Below are positions 50,190-59,171 of a stretch of DNA of 64,000 nt, piece after piece (position 1 is the first letter of the stretch; each line of letters opens with the position of its first letter). The position numbers and the translations under genes were made by a program. A model generated the notes under the pieces. That model searched no databases and had not been told where the DNA came from. It saw nothing but the letters and a program-made list of their open reading frames with translations. Origin of the DNA: Gemmatimonadota bacterium (lineage in GTDB: Bacteria > Gemmatimonadota > Gemmatimonadetes > Gemmatimonadales > Gemmatimonadaceae); the NCBI GenBank assembly GCA_028287235.1, contig JAQBQB010000027.1:1-64000 (forward strand). The letters run 5' to 3'.

Positions 50190-52652
50190 CTAAGCGCGCA
50201 ACACCTCGGCCGGGCTGGTCTTCGTCGCACGCCGCGACGGGAGATACGCGGCGACCGCCGTGACCACTCCCAACACGACGAGCACCGCCAGCACCGACAC
50301 CGCGTCGAGCGACACCGACGGTCCCCACCACACGCTCTCGATGCGCACCAAGCCAACGACCGCAGCGAGCCCGATCACCGCGCCAACGACGAGCAGCCGC
50401 GCCACGTCGGTCAACAACAGCCGATGGATGTGCGCGATCGGCGCCCCCAGCGCCAGCCGAATGCCGAGCTCCTTCCGCCGCTCGGCGCTCCACGCGGCGA
50501 CGAGACCATAGAGTCCCATGGCCGTGAGCAGCAAGCCGATGCTCGCGAAAATGCCGAGTCCAATGCCGCCCAGTCGCGACGTCGACAGGTTGCCGTCGAT
50601 CCAGCTCTGCATCGTGACGGGCGTCGGCGGCTGCTGCGCGCCCGTCGCCGCGCCGATCGCGGTACGCAGCGCGCCGGTGATCTGCTCCGGATCCCGATCG
50701 GTCGTGGCGACGAGCGAGAAGTCGCCGGCCGGTGACTCGAGCAACGGGAAGTAGACACGCGGGTGAGTGGCGGAGATCGTAACGTCATAGATGTCCGGCA
50801 CGACGCCGACGACCACCGCGTGCGTTTTGCGCCGCATGAGCGTGAGCTGCTGGCCGAGCGGATCGCGTCCCGGCCAAAGCAGCTTCGCCTCCGACTCGTT
50901 CACGATCGCGACGTCGAAGCCGTTTCGTTTCGCTTCGGCGGTGAGGCGATCGCTCGTAGTGAACTCGCGGCCGCGCAGCAGCCGCGCGCCGATTGCGCTG
51001 AAGTAGCCGGGTCCGACGAGCGCGAGACTCTGCATGGGCGCCGCGCCGGCGGGACGGTCGTCGCCAGGCAGGCGCACCTCGTCCATCAACGATCCGGGCC
51101 TGAGCGGCGGCGACTGCGTGGCGACGACGCGCCGAACGCCCGGCACCGCGGCCGCTCGGGCCATGACCGACTCGTAGAGCGACGTCCACTCGGTCTCCGT
51201 ACGCTTTCCGTCGAGCGTCACGCGGCCGACGACCATGCGTTGCGCGTCGTAGCCGAGTGGCGTGTTGCCGAGTTTTTGAAACGTGCGGCCGAGCACCGCC
51301 GCGTCGGCGATGAGCACGAGCGACATCGCGATCTGCGCGGCGACGAGATACGACGTCGCGCGTTCGCCACGCGAGCCGGCGCCGGCTGTTCCGCGCAACA
51401 CCACGAGCGGATCGCGTCGCGACGCTTGCAGTGCGGGGAGCAGACCGAACTCCAGCGCCGTGGCGACGGCAACTCCCGTGACAATCGCGACGATGCGCAG
51501 ATCGAGACCGGCGTCCATCGCCGAGAGGAACTGCACTTGGCAGATCAGCTGCGTGAGCCAGCGCGCGAACAACAAACCGCCCGCCGCACCGAGCGTGGCG
51601 AGGATGGCCGGCTCGGCCAACGCTTGCAACACGATGCGGCCGCGCGATGCGCCGAGGCAGAGGCGAATGCCGAGCTCCTGCCGTCGGGCCGCGGCGCGCG
51701 CGAGCATCAGCGTCGCCACGTTCGTGCACGCGACCATGTGCAGCAGCGCGACCATCGCCCACGCGAGCACGAAGGAAATGAAGGCGGAGATCGTTTGGCC
51801 GTTCGTCTCGGTCAGGCGGTCGCGGACGGCAACCTTGATCGTCAGGTATTTGTCCGCTTCGGGGTTGGCGGCGACCAGCGCGCTCGTCGCCTGGTCCACG
51901 CTTCCCTGTACCGCCGCGACCGACACGCCCGATTCGAGACGGCCCGCGATGCTGAACGTTCGCGCTGCACGGTCGTCGAGCGAGTATGCGCGGCCCGTCG
52001 CCTCCGAGTACATGGTGTACGGCAGCCAGAGATCGGTGCGGCCCTCGGGATGCAATCCGGTGAAGCCCTTCGGCGCGACCCCGACGATCGTGAACTTCGT
52101 CTTCCCAATCGTGAGTTGCCGGCCGACGATCTGCTCGTCGCCGGCGAACACCGTCTGCCACATCACATGGCTGATGACGACGACGGGATGCGCCCCGCGC
52201 GGCTCGTCCTCATCGGCGGCGATGACGCGTCCCCGCTCGGCGCCGATGCCGAGCACGGTGAAGTAGTTGCCGGAGACGAGCGCGCTGCGCACCGACTGAC
52301 CGGCGAGGGAATCGCCGAGTGTGAGGTCGTCGATCTTCCAGAGCGCGAGGCCGGTGACACCGCGAACGCGTGCGCGGAGATCGAGATAGTCGGGAACGGA
52401 GCTCCACGGCTGCCGCGCCGCGGGCCGCTCGCGCGTGTCGCCCGACGAGACACTGACGACGCGCGTGGGCTCGGGCACCGGCAACTTTCGAACGAACGCC
52501 GTGTCGATGATGCTGAGCACCGCCGCGTTCGCACCGATGCCGATTGCCAGCGTGAGCGTGACGACGACGGCGAAGACTGGTGAGCGGCGGAGGCCGCGCC
52601 AGGCATGGACGACGTCGCGCCGTGCGTGTTCGATCCAGGCGAATCGGGGCAC
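50190..52652 (-). CDS. ADOP-family orphan ABC permease (MacB/FtsX type)
   Basis: The protein has 820 aa. It opens with a short prefix (PRFAWIEHARRDVVHAWRGL) and a first helix (FAVVVTLTLAIGIGANAAVLSI). The core includes VVISHVMWQTVFAGDEQIVG and KFTIVGVAPKGFTGLHPEG. The first FtsX module is ARRQELGIRLCLGASRGRIV and the second is ERRKELGIRLALGAPIAHIH, ending LPSRRATKTSPAEVLRA. It precedes the subtilisin gene by 29 bp on the same strand, so the two may share a transcript. Compared with the other permeases here, its prefix is short and its membrane sequences slightly divergent. Confidence 0.88.
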   Translation of the reverse strand: MPRFAWIEHARRDVVHAWRGLRRSPVFAVVVTLTLAIGIGANAAVLSIIDTAFVRKLPVPEPTRVVSVSSGDTRERPAARQPWSSVPDYLDLRARVRGVTGLALWKIDDLTLGDSLAGQSVRSALVSGNYFTVLGIGAERGRVIAADEDEPRGAHPVVVISHVMWQTVFAGDEQIVGRQLTIGKTKFTIVGVAPKGFTGLHPEGRTDLWLPYTMYSEATGRAYSLDDRAARTFSIAGRLESGVSVAAVQGSVDQATSALVAANPEADKYLTIKVAVRDRLTETNGQTISAFISFVLAWAMVALLHMVACTNVATLMLARAAARRQELGIRLCLGASRGRIVLQALAEPAILATLGAAGGLLFARWLTQLICQVQFLSAMDAGLDLRIVAIVTGVAVATALEFGLLPALQASRRDPLVVLRGTAGAGSRGERATSYLVAAQIAMSLVLIADAAVLGRTFQKLGNTPLGYDAQRMVVGRVTLDGKRTETEWTSLYESVMARAAAVPGVRRVVATQSPPLRPGSLMDEVRLPGDDRPAGAAPMQSLALVGPGYFSAIGARLLRGREFTTSDRLTAEAKRNGFDVAIVNESEAKLLWPGRDPLGQQLTLMRRKTHAVVVGVVPDIYDVTISATHPRVYFPLLESPAGDFSLVATTDRDPEQITGALRTAIGAATGAQQPPTPVTMQSWIDGNLSTSRLGGIGLGIFASIGLLLTAMGLYGLVAAWSAERRKELGIRLALGAPIAHIHRLLLTDVARLLVVGAVIGLAAVVGLVRIESVWWGPSVSLDAVSVLAVLVVLGVVTAVAAYLPSRRATKTSPAEVLRA

Positions 52653-52689
52653 CGGCAGTCTCCGACGGGGGTGGATGCTAGACGTGCGC

Positions 52690-53148
52690 TCAGGACATCG
52701 GGTCGCGACGAACGCCCGCCGCGGTTCGTACGCGCACCGCGGGCTCGGGCATGGGCGCCGAGAGGAGCGAGCTCTGTCGATCGTGCATCATGGACCAGAT
52801 GAACAGCACGCGGGTGACGACGTTTTCCGTGACCGTGGTGCGCAGCACGTCGTAGCCGGCCGACGCGGCGACGAGCACGCCGAGGGCCATAGGCAGCGGC
52901 GTGACGCCGTAGGTGAGCAACGCGCCCACGGCGATCGTGCTCGTGCCGATCATTTTCAGCAGCGTGGCCCGCGTCCGCCCGACGACGCCGAAAAACGGCT
53001 CGCACTTGATGCGTCCATTGTCGTAGCGAATCTGGACGCTACACAGGTAGGGCAGCCGCACGCTCAGGTAGTCGGGCTCCTGCACGACGACCATGCCCGA
53101 TTCCTCGAGTCGCGCACGAAGCTCGAGCAGCGCGGGATCGATCGGCAT
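52690..53148 (-). CDS. Small membrane protein, unrecognised
   Basis: From ATG 53148 (PIDPALLELRARLEESGMVVV) the protein has 152 aa. An N-terminal beta-rich half (EPDYLSVRLPYLCSVQIRYDNGRIKCEPFFGVV) is followed by two hydrophobic segments near LLKMIGTSTIAVGALLTYGVTPLPMALGVLVAASAGYDVL. The earlier start at 53211 gives a Pro/Arg-rich lead that looks like noncoding sequence. It sits between the permease and response regulator genes, all on the minus strand. No family was identified. Confidence 0.6.
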   Translation of the reverse strand: MPIDPALLELRARLEESGMVVVQEPDYLSVRLPYLCSVQIRYDNGRIKCEPFFGVVGRTRATLLKMIGTSTIAVGALLTYGVTPLPMALGVLVAASAGYDVLRTTVTENVVTRVLFIWSMMHDRQSSLLSAPMPEPAVRVRTAAGVRRDPMS

Positions 53149-53247
53149 GGCCACGAGGATTCTCCGATGGGTTGGGTGCTCGAAGATGGGACGCCGCGGG
53201 CGGAGGGGCAATGCCGGTGTGGCGGCGGGCCGTCCGTTGCGAATGAC

Positions 53248-53691
53248 TCAGTCGCTCTCGGGCCGCGTGGAGCGGCGACCGGCCAGCCACTCGATGGCGG
53301 CGATGAGGCGCGGGATTGGAATCGGCTTCTGCATCACCAGCCAGCGGCCGGGCGCGTTGGACAGGTTCCAGAACTCGTCCGTCCAGCCGCTCACGTACAG
53401 CGTGGGCCGCTCGCCGATCTTCGCGACGATCTCGTGCGCCAGGTCGGCCCCGTCGGCGTCGGGGAGCGCGATGTCGAGCACGAGCACGTCGACGGACCCG
53501 TCGAGCCGCTCGATCTCCGACAGCGCGGCCGCGCGGCTGCCTGCGGTCGCCACGTCGAACCCTTCGGCACGAAGGATCTCGACGTACGATTCGCAGATCG
53601 ACGGATCATCGTCGACCACGAGCACGTGGGAGGCAGTGCTGGGGGCAGATGCGGCAGGAGAGGCGGGTGCAGTCACTCGAAGGGTGAGCAA
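53248..53691 (-). CDS. Single-domain response regulator
   Basis: The protein has 147 aa. After a short Ala/Pro-rich lead, the receiver domain has acidic pocket residues in HVLVVDDDPSIC, phospho-acceptor Asp73 in DVLVLDIALPDADG, the conserved Ser/Thr switch region in TLYVSGWTD, and Lys122 in LVMQKPIPI. No output domain follows, so it works by binding a partner protein, or feeds a separate histidine kinase not visible here. It is separate from the upstream genes. Confidence 0.9.
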   Translation of the reverse strand: MLTLRVTAPASPAASAPSTASHVLVVDDDPSICESYVEILRAEGFDVATAGSRAAALSEIERLDGSVDVLVLDIALPDADGADLAHEIVAKIGERPTLYVSGWTDEFWNLSNAPGRWLVMQKPIPIPRLIAAIEWLAGRRSTRPESD

Positions 53692-53801
53692 GTCGGAACG
53701 GCGGCGTTCGGCGTACAGGGAGTCTAGTCAGTATCGACCTCACTCTGCCAGGACTCGAGCGTTCGAGGCTGAACGTTCCACCCCCGCGCAGCGTAATATC
53801 A

Positions 53802-54917
53802 GTGGATCCGTCACCAATATTTGGAGCTCGATCGTCCTTGGAAATTTCGTCGTCGCTGCGTCGCACCGTCCGCGCCGCGCTCGCTCTCACCGTGACCACC
53901 GGCCTCATCGGACTGGTTGCCGCGGCAACTCCCGCAACCGCGGGCCGCTTCGTACCCGGGCTAGCCTTTCGCATCTCGTCGTCCCTGCGCGTCTATGGCG
54001 GCGACACGCCGGGCGGGCAGGACGACGAGGTGATGCGCGGCCGCGGCATCGCCGCGAACAATCACGCGCGCATCGAGTTCCTCGCGTTCACGCCCGCGCC
54101 TCAGGGCGTCACGACTGACGACTATCTGATCGCGGTGGACTCGGGCAAAGCGTTCGTTCAGCACACGAGTCCCCTGCGCTACACGCCGGCGACCGACATG
54201 TTCGGCGGTCCGGCGGTGATCGCGCTCGGACGCGTCATGGGCGGCGGTGCGGGACGAGGCGCCGGCGGTGATTCGACGGGCGGCGGCGCGGCGCGCGGCG
54301 GTGCCGGTCGCGGCGGTCGTGGCTTCGGCGGTGGGGGAGGCGGCGGTCCGCCGGGCGGCGCGCGCGGAGGTCGGGGTGGTCGAGCCGGTCGTGGCGGCGG
54401 CACCGGATTCCTGAATCAGCTCGAGCTGCTCGACGTCAACTTCAAGATCGAGAAGCTCGGCGCGGGCGACGCGATGGACGGCCGGCCGACACAGCACTAT
54501 CGGATCACGACCGACTATCGCGTCGTGTGGGGCGGCCAGGGCTTCCCCGCGCACGCCGTGACGGAGATCTGGTCGACGCAACTGCCGACGAACATTCCGA
54601 ATCCGTTCGAACCGTTGATCGTCGGCGACCAGTCGACGGACGGTCCGCTCATCGAGTACGCGCTCAAGCTGCGCGCCGTCCGCTCGCAGATCGAGGGAAC
54701 GCCGATCAAGGTCGTGACGACGACGACGTTCACCGGCATTCACGACATCGTCGGATTCAGCGGCTACGTCGCCGGCGATCCGTCGCTCGACAAGGTGACG
54801 GTCGTGCAGCAGACGCAGATCACGGGCATCGCGCCGGCGGAGGTGGATCCGAAGTTGGTGACGGTGCCCGACAACGCCGGCATGGAACCGCCGCCGCCGG
54901 ATCCGTCGTCGCGCTAA
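53802..54917 (+). CDS. Secreted Gly/Arg-rich protein, unrecognised
   Basis: The start is uncertain; GTG at 53802 (DPSPIFGARSSLEISSS) or TTG near 53838 would both precede a signal peptide (LALTVTTGLIGLVAAATPATA). The protein has up to ~371 aa. A domain of beta strands (FLAFTPAPQGVTTDDYLIAVDSG) is interrupted near residues ~145-205 by a very Gly/Arg-rich stretch with little else. The C-terminal part is again beta-rich (HYRITTDYRVVWGGQGFPAHAVTEIW, KVVTTTTFTGIHDIV). I know no family. The Gly/Arg insertion is the same type seen in other exported proteins in this window. Confidence 0.65.
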   Translation: MDPSPIFGARSSLEISSSLRRTVRAALALTVTTGLIGLVAAATPATAGRFVPGLAFRISSSLRVYGGDTPGGQDDEVMRGRGIAANNHARIEFLAFTPAPQGVTTDDYLIAVDSGKAFVQHTSPLRYTPATDMFGGPAVIALGRVMGGGAGRGAGGDSTGGGAARGGAGRGGRGFGGGGGGGPPGGARGGRGGRAGRGGGTGFLNQLELLDVNFKIEKLGAGDAMDGRPTQHYRITTDYRVVWGGQGFPAHAVTEIWSTQLPTNIPNPFEPLIVGDQSTDGPLIEYALKLRAVRSQIEGTPIKVVTTTTFTGIHDIVGFSGYVAGDPSLDKVTVVQQTQITGIAPAEVDPKLVTVPDNAGMEPPPPDPSSR

Positions 54918-54959
54918 CGCTGCCGTAGCAAAACGCAGACACCGGTGCAAATTTCATCG

Positions 54960-55403
54960 ATGAAGAAACTCGTCGCATTCGCCCTGACCGCCGGCTCGAT
55001 TGCCGTGCTCTGCTACCCCACGCGCGGCGAAGGGTCGCGCACCGAGCCGACGCATACGGTGTGGGACAGCGTCTACACCGACTCGCAGACGGTGCGCGGC
55101 GATTCGATCTACAAGGCCACGTGCACCAGGTGTCACGGGCCGGAGCTCAAGGGCGGTGACGACGGATCACCGCTCGCCGGCGACCCGTTCTTCGTGGGCT
55201 GGGAAGGCAAGCCGCTCGCCGGGCTCTATGATCAAATTCGCAATTCGATGCCGCCCGAGAACCCGAAATCGCTGTCGCGCTCGCAAGTCGCCGATCTCGT
55301 GGCATACCTGCTCGCGCAGAATCACTTCCCGGCGGGCCATGCCGCGCTGTCCGACGACAGCGGCCGGTTGAACGACATCAAGATCGTACAGAAGAAGCCC
55401 TGA
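54960..55403 (+). CDS. Small secreted cytochrome c
   Basis: From ATG 54960 (KKLVAFALTAGSIAVL) the protein has 147 aa with a signal peptide. It binds heme through CTRCH in YKATCTRCHGPELKGG, and Met of the pair likely lies in NSMPPENPKSLSR, which then continues LVAYLLAQN, the standard class I pattern. Similar proteins are encoded at 57517 and 61716, so a set of related electron carriers is present here. The neighbouring Gly-rich gene lies 42 bp upstream. Confidence 0.88.
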   Translation: MKKLVAFALTAGSIAVLCYPTRGEGSRTEPTHTVWDSVYTDSQTVRGDSIYKATCTRCHGPELKGGDDGSPLAGDPFFVGWEGKPLAGLYDQIRNSMPPENPKSLSRSQVADLVAYLLAQNHFPAGHAALSDDSGRLNDIKIVQKKP

Positions 55404-55404
55404 G

Positions 55405-55560
55405 CCAGTTGTCATCCTGACCCGGTTGTCATCCTGAGCGCAGCATTGTCATCCTGAGCCGGTTGTCATCCTGAGCCGACTGTCATCCTGAGCGCAGCGA
55501 AGGATCTCTTTCCATAGCGGAGGGATCCTTCGTCGCTTCGCTCCTCAGGATGACATGCTG
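55405..55560. repeat. TGTCATCCTGAGCG repeat cluster
   Basis: Five forward half-sites precede a palindrome with centre CTTTCCATAGCGGA and a reverse arm with an extra CGT (CCTTCGTCGCTTCGCTCCTCAGGATGACA). It lies in the convergent gap between the cytochrome c and the FAD oxidoreductase genes. Confidence 0.85.
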
Positions 55561-55651
55561 CGATGACACGCGTCGATGACACGCGTCGATGACACGCATC
55601 GATGACACGCTTCGATGACATGCTTCGATGACACGCTTCGATTGACACGCC
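55561..55651. repeat. 13-bp tandem repeat, about seven copies
   Basis: The unit CGATGACACGCTT (variants GCGT, GCAT, and one ATGACATG) repeats head to tail about seven times. The sequence GATGACA is part of the reverse half-site, so the tandem may have grown from the neighbouring palindrome by slippage. No reading frame uses it. Confidence 0.85.
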
Positions 55652-55683
55652 TGACACTCCTCAGGACGACACTACCCGCCGTT

Positions 55684-57348
55684 TCACCCAGGCGGCTTCT
55701 TCGTCGAATCCGCGGGCGTGGGCGGCGGTGTGGGCTCGTACTCCTTCTCGGGAATCCGGAAGACCTTCGCGATCGCCGGATCGCCCTCGTCGCCCAACAC
55801 GCGCGTCGCCACGTAGTTGCCGATCTTCGGCGCGAACTTGAAGCCCTCGGCGTTGCCGCCGGCGGCGATCCAGACGTTGCCCCACTGCGGATGCTTGTCG
55901 ATGATGAAGTTGCCGCTCGACGTCGACTCGTAGTGACAGGCGTGCGTCTGCGCGATCGGCGCGTCCTTGAGCAGCGGAAAGCGATGCGCGATGAAGCGAC
56001 GCGATCCGTCGATGCGCGTCTGGTCCGCCCAACGATCGCTCGTATCCGGATCCTGCTGCGCGAGTGGAACATCCTGCTGCTGGTTGCCGCCGCCACCGCC
56101 GCCGCCCGCACCACCGCGCCCACCGGCGGCGCCACGACCGCCGGCGCCCGCCGCGTTCGAGAGGTTCGAGCCGGTGTCGGTGTTCGGCCGGCCCGGAACG
56201 GGGGCAGTCGGAGGCGCGCTCGGCGGCGCGCCCGCCGCGCCATTCGCCACCGTCTGCCCCGGCGGTGTCGGCGCACGCTCGGCGCCGCGCACGCGGAAGC
56301 CGCGGTTGTCCACCGGCAGCGCCGGCCAGCCCGTCACGCCGGGAAAGTTGTAGCTCGGGAGGTTCGGGAAGGTGAAGCGATGGTCGCCCGCCGGGGTGGC
56401 GAAGTAGCAGACGTAGCCGATCGGCACACGCGTCTTCTTCGCGAACAACTCGGGGAAAGTCTTTCCGAGCCACGGCCCCACGCAGTACACGAAGGTGTCG
56501 GCCCGCAGCGTGGCGCCGGTGTCGAGCGTGATCTCCTCCAGCCGGCCATTAGAGATCTTTGACGGCGTCGCCCGGCCAATCACGAGCTTGCCGCCGAGCT
56601 TCTCGAACACCGCCGACGCGGCCTGCGTCGCCCGCCGCGCGCGCACCACGCCGGCGTCGGGCTCGTAGAGCACCGCGGTGATGTCGTCCATGCCGATCAC
56701 CGGGAAGGACTTGCGGACGTCGTCGGGATTCAGGATCTGATACGGGATCTTGTTCTTGTCCCACCACACCTTGCAGCGGAGCTGGAAGTTGTCCCACTCG
56801 CTGCGCATGATCAGGTCGCCGGTGACGTGAAACAGATTGAGGCGGAGATACTTGCCCCACTCGTCGTCGAAGGCGATCCAGCGTTTCATCGATTCGCGCG
56901 CCCACAACATCCAGAGCTCGCCGAGCTGGCCCGTCTTGTCGCCGTAAGAGGAGCGCACGCCGCGCGTCTCGTCGCCCGACGTCGACCGTGCGTTGCCCGG
57001 TCCATACGCGTCGACGACGGTCACCTTCGCGCCCATCTTCTGCAAGTTCATCGCGGTGAAGCTTCCCCACGCGCCCGCGCCGATGACGACGATCTCCGGC
57101 GACGCACTGGCCGAGCGCACCGAGCGTGTGGCCGTGGCCGAGAGCAGCGGTGCGGCATCGGCGCGTGAGGCGCCGCCGACCAACAGCGCGCCGGCGCCCG
57201 CACCGGCCACCTTGATGAAATCGCGGCGCTGCAGGGCGCTTGGCTCGGTTGACGCGATCGGCGCGGCGGCCGCGTCGATCGAATCGGGTGCCGAAGCCTT
57301 CAGGGGTTTCAGCGGCGAAGAATCGGGCGGCGTCGAATCGTTCGTCAT
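55684..57348 (-). CDS. Tat-exported FAD-dependent oxidoreductase (DAO family)
   Basis: The protein has 554 aa. It has a long N-terminal lead with a Tat motif in ALQRRDFIKVAGAGAGALLV, giving export of a folded flavoprotein. The FAD-binding Rossmann motif is IVVIGAGAWGSFTAMNLQK, followed by DETRGVRSSYG, a DAO-type pattern. C-terminal residues GNFIIDKHPQWGNVWIAAGGNAEGFKFAP form the usual FAD-capping end. An insertion with Gly, Pro and Arg repeats sits near residues ~385-450. Substrate (an amino or N-methyl compound) is unknown. It is convergent with the cytochrome c gene. Confidence 0.85.
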   Translation of the reverse strand: MTNDSTPPDSSPLKPLKASAPDSIDAAAAPIASTEPSALQRRDFIKVAGAGAGALLVGGASRADAAPLLSATATRSVRSASASPEIVVIGAGAWGSFTAMNLQKMGAKVTVVDAYGPGNARSTSGDETRGVRSSYGDKTGQLGELWMLWARESMKRWIAFDDEWGKYLRLNLFHVTGDLIMRSEWDNFQLRCKVWWDKNKIPYQILNPDDVRKSFPVIGMDDITAVLYEPDAGVVRARRATQAASAVFEKLGGKLVIGRATPSKISNGRLEEITLDTGATLRADTFVYCVGPWLGKTFPELFAKKTRVPIGYVCYFATPAGDHRFTFPNLPSYNFPGVTGWPALPVDNRGFRVRGAERAPTPPGQTVANGAAGAPPSAPPTAPVPGRPNTDTGSNLSNAAGAGGRGAAGGRGGAGGGGGGGNQQQDVPLAQQDPDTSDRWADQTRIDGSRRFIAHRFPLLKDAPIAQTHACHYESTSSGNFIIDKHPQWGNVWIAAGGNAEGFKFAPKIGNYVATRVLGDEGDPAIAKVFRIPEKEYEPTPPPTPADSTKKPPG

Positions 57349-57516
57349 GAGGCGGGTCGTCGGTGGGAGGGGTTGGTCGCGAGAAGATGGCCCCCGCGCG
57401 GCGCGAAATCAAACCGCCGGGTGGTCGCCAAACGCCGAACGGGCGATATAATTGGCGGGTACCAATTGGCGAGGGCCGCGCGACAGCGGCCGAACCGACA
57501 CGCGTGGAGGGAGTCG

Positions 57517-58020
57517 ATGCGGGTGAGCCGCTGGAGTACGCTCGGGTGGGCCGCGATGATCGTGGGGTGCGCGAGCGCCGCCGCGACCAACGTGCGCGCA
57601 CCGCTCGGTGCGCGTCTCACGCCGGGCGCGAAGACGGGCGCGCCGGTGCCGCTGCGCAGCGATCCGACCGCGCGCGTGATTCTTTCCAGCGCGCCGGGCC
57701 TGCCGCCGGCATCGTACGCACCGTCGCAGGCCGCGCGCGGCGAGAAGGTCTACGTCGAGACGTGCGGGCAGTGTCACCAGCCGGCGCAGTTCGTGGGACA
57801 GAACTTCGTCGAGTCGTGGAACGACCGGCGAGTGTACGACTTCTACGCGCTCGTGCGCGGCACGATGCCGCTCGACAATCCCGGCGGCTTGAAGGAACAG
57901 GAATACATCGACGTCGTGGCGTATCTGCTCAAGGCGAACAACGCCGCGCCCGGCCTCGACTCGCTGCGCGCCGACACCACCGCGCTGCGCGCGCACAAGA
58001 TCGCCGTCCGAGCACCGTAG
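57517..58020 (+). CDS. Small secreted cytochrome c
   Basis: ATG at 57517 follows GGAGGGA at 57507-57513, a strong ribosome binding site, and is followed by a lipoprotein-like signal (VSRWSTLGWAAMIVGCASAAA), where the cysteine could be lipidated. The protein has 167 aa with CGQCH in VYVETCGQCHQPAQF and Met in RGTMPLDNPGGL. The spacing to the next gene is 33 bp, so the cytochrome and the following propeller protein form an operon, read away from the FAD oxidoreductase gene. Confidence 0.87.
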   Translation: MRVSRWSTLGWAAMIVGCASAAATNVRAPLGARLTPGAKTGAPVPLRSDPTARVILSSAPGLPPASYAPSQAARGEKVYVETCGQCHQPAQFVGQNFVESWNDRRVYDFYALVRGTMPLDNPGGLKEQEYIDVVAYLLKANNAAPGLDSLRADTTALRAHKIAVRAP

Positions 58021-58053
58021 CCGACGCAGCACTTTCCTCGAGGACAGGTTCGC

Positions 58054-59169
58054 ATGCAGCGCATTGCCCAGTCGCCGGTCCGGACACTCGCCGTCGCGCT
58101 GCTCGCGCACGCGACATTCGTCGCGACACTCGCCGCGCCGGCCGCCGCTCAGGCCAACGTCGCGCCGACGAACGACGCGCCGAATCCCTACACCACCATC
58201 GCCGGTTGGGCGAAGATGCCCGAGGGCCGCAGCTGGGGCTCGACGAGCGCGGTGGACATCGACCGCGACGGCACGAGCATCTGGGTGGCCGAGCGGTGCG
58301 GCGCGAACAACTGCGTGGGCTCGTCGCTCGATCCCGTGCTCAAGTTCGACGCGTCGGGCACCATGGTGGCGCACTTCGGCGCCGGGATGATTCTGTCGCC
58401 GCACGGCATCACCGTGGACCGGCAAGGCAACGTGTGGGTCGTGGACTGCGCGTGCACGATCGGCGGCGGCGGTCGCCGAGGTGCAGCCGCGCCACCGCCC
58501 TCGGGTCCGCCCGCCGGCCACCAGATCTTCAAGTTCAGCCCCGACGGCAAGCTGCTGATGACGCTCGGCAAAGCGGGCGGCGCCCGCGAGCCGGACTACT
58601 TCATGGAGCCGAACGCGGTGCTCGTGGCGCCGAACGGCGACATCTATGTGGCCGAAGGCCACTCGTCGCGCCCGGCCACCGATTCGACGCCGGCAAGCCC
58701 CGCGCGTGTGTTAAAGTTCTCGAATGATGGAAAGCTCATCGCCTCGTGGGGCAAGTGGGGCAAAGGTCCGGACGACTTCGACCAACCGCACGCGTTGGCG
58801 ATGGACTCCAAGGGCCGCCTGTTCGTCGGCGATCGCGGCAACAACCGAATCAAGATCTTCGATCAGAGCGGCAAGCTGCTCGACACCTGGTACCAGTTCA
58901 GCCGGCCGAGCGGAATCTTCATCGACGCGAAAGACAACATCTACGTGGCGGATTCGGAGTCGGGGTCGGTGAACAAGCCGCGGACGGACTGGAAGCGAGG
59001 TATTCGCGTCGGGAGAGTCGCGGATGGGAAAGTGACGGCGTTCATACCCGATCCGGCGGAGAATCCGCCGAGCACGAGCTCGGCGGAAGGTGTCGCCGTC
59101 GACAAGAACGGCGTGATCTACGGGGCGGAAGTAGGGCAGAAGGCGCTCAGGCGATACCAAAAGCAGTAA
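58054..59169 (+). CDS. Secreted NHL-repeat propeller protein
   Basis: The protein has 371 aa with a signal peptide (LAVALLAHATFVATLAAPAAAQ). It repeats the NHL pattern seven-fold or so: PHGITVDRQGNVWVVD, PNAVLVAPNGDIYVAEG, PHALAMDSKGRLFVGDRGNNRIKIFD, PSGIFIDAKDNIYVADSES, and a final VAVDKNGVIYGAE. A short Gly/Arg/Pro-rich loop lies after CACTIGGGG. NHL propellers usually bind ligands or proteins and are sometimes lyases; the role here is unknown. It is followed by tandem repeats and a terminator, and converges on the PQQ dehydrogenase gene. Confidence 0.85.
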   Translation: MQRIAQSPVRTLAVALLAHATFVATLAAPAAAQANVAPTNDAPNPYTTIAGWAKMPEGRSWGSTSAVDIDRDGTSIWVAERCGANNCVGSSLDPVLKFDASGTMVAHFGAGMILSPHGITVDRQGNVWVVDCACTIGGGGRRGAAAPPPSGPPAGHQIFKFSPDGKLLMTLGKAGGAREPDYFMEPNAVLVAPNGDIYVAEGHSSRPATDSTPASPARVLKFSNDGKLIASWGKWGKGPDDFDQPHALAMDSKGRLFVGDRGNNRIKIFDQSGKLLDTWYQFSRPSGIFIDAKDNIYVADSESGSVNKPRTDWKRGIRVGRVADGKVTAFIPDPAENPPSTSSAEGVAVDKNGVIYGAEVGQKALRRYQKQ

Positions 59170-59171
59170 AG

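Noticed and set aside
55561-55651. A possible CRISPR array or iteron origin
   Set aside because: 13-bp units without spacers, no replication or cas gene nearby, and they appear derived from the repeat arm.
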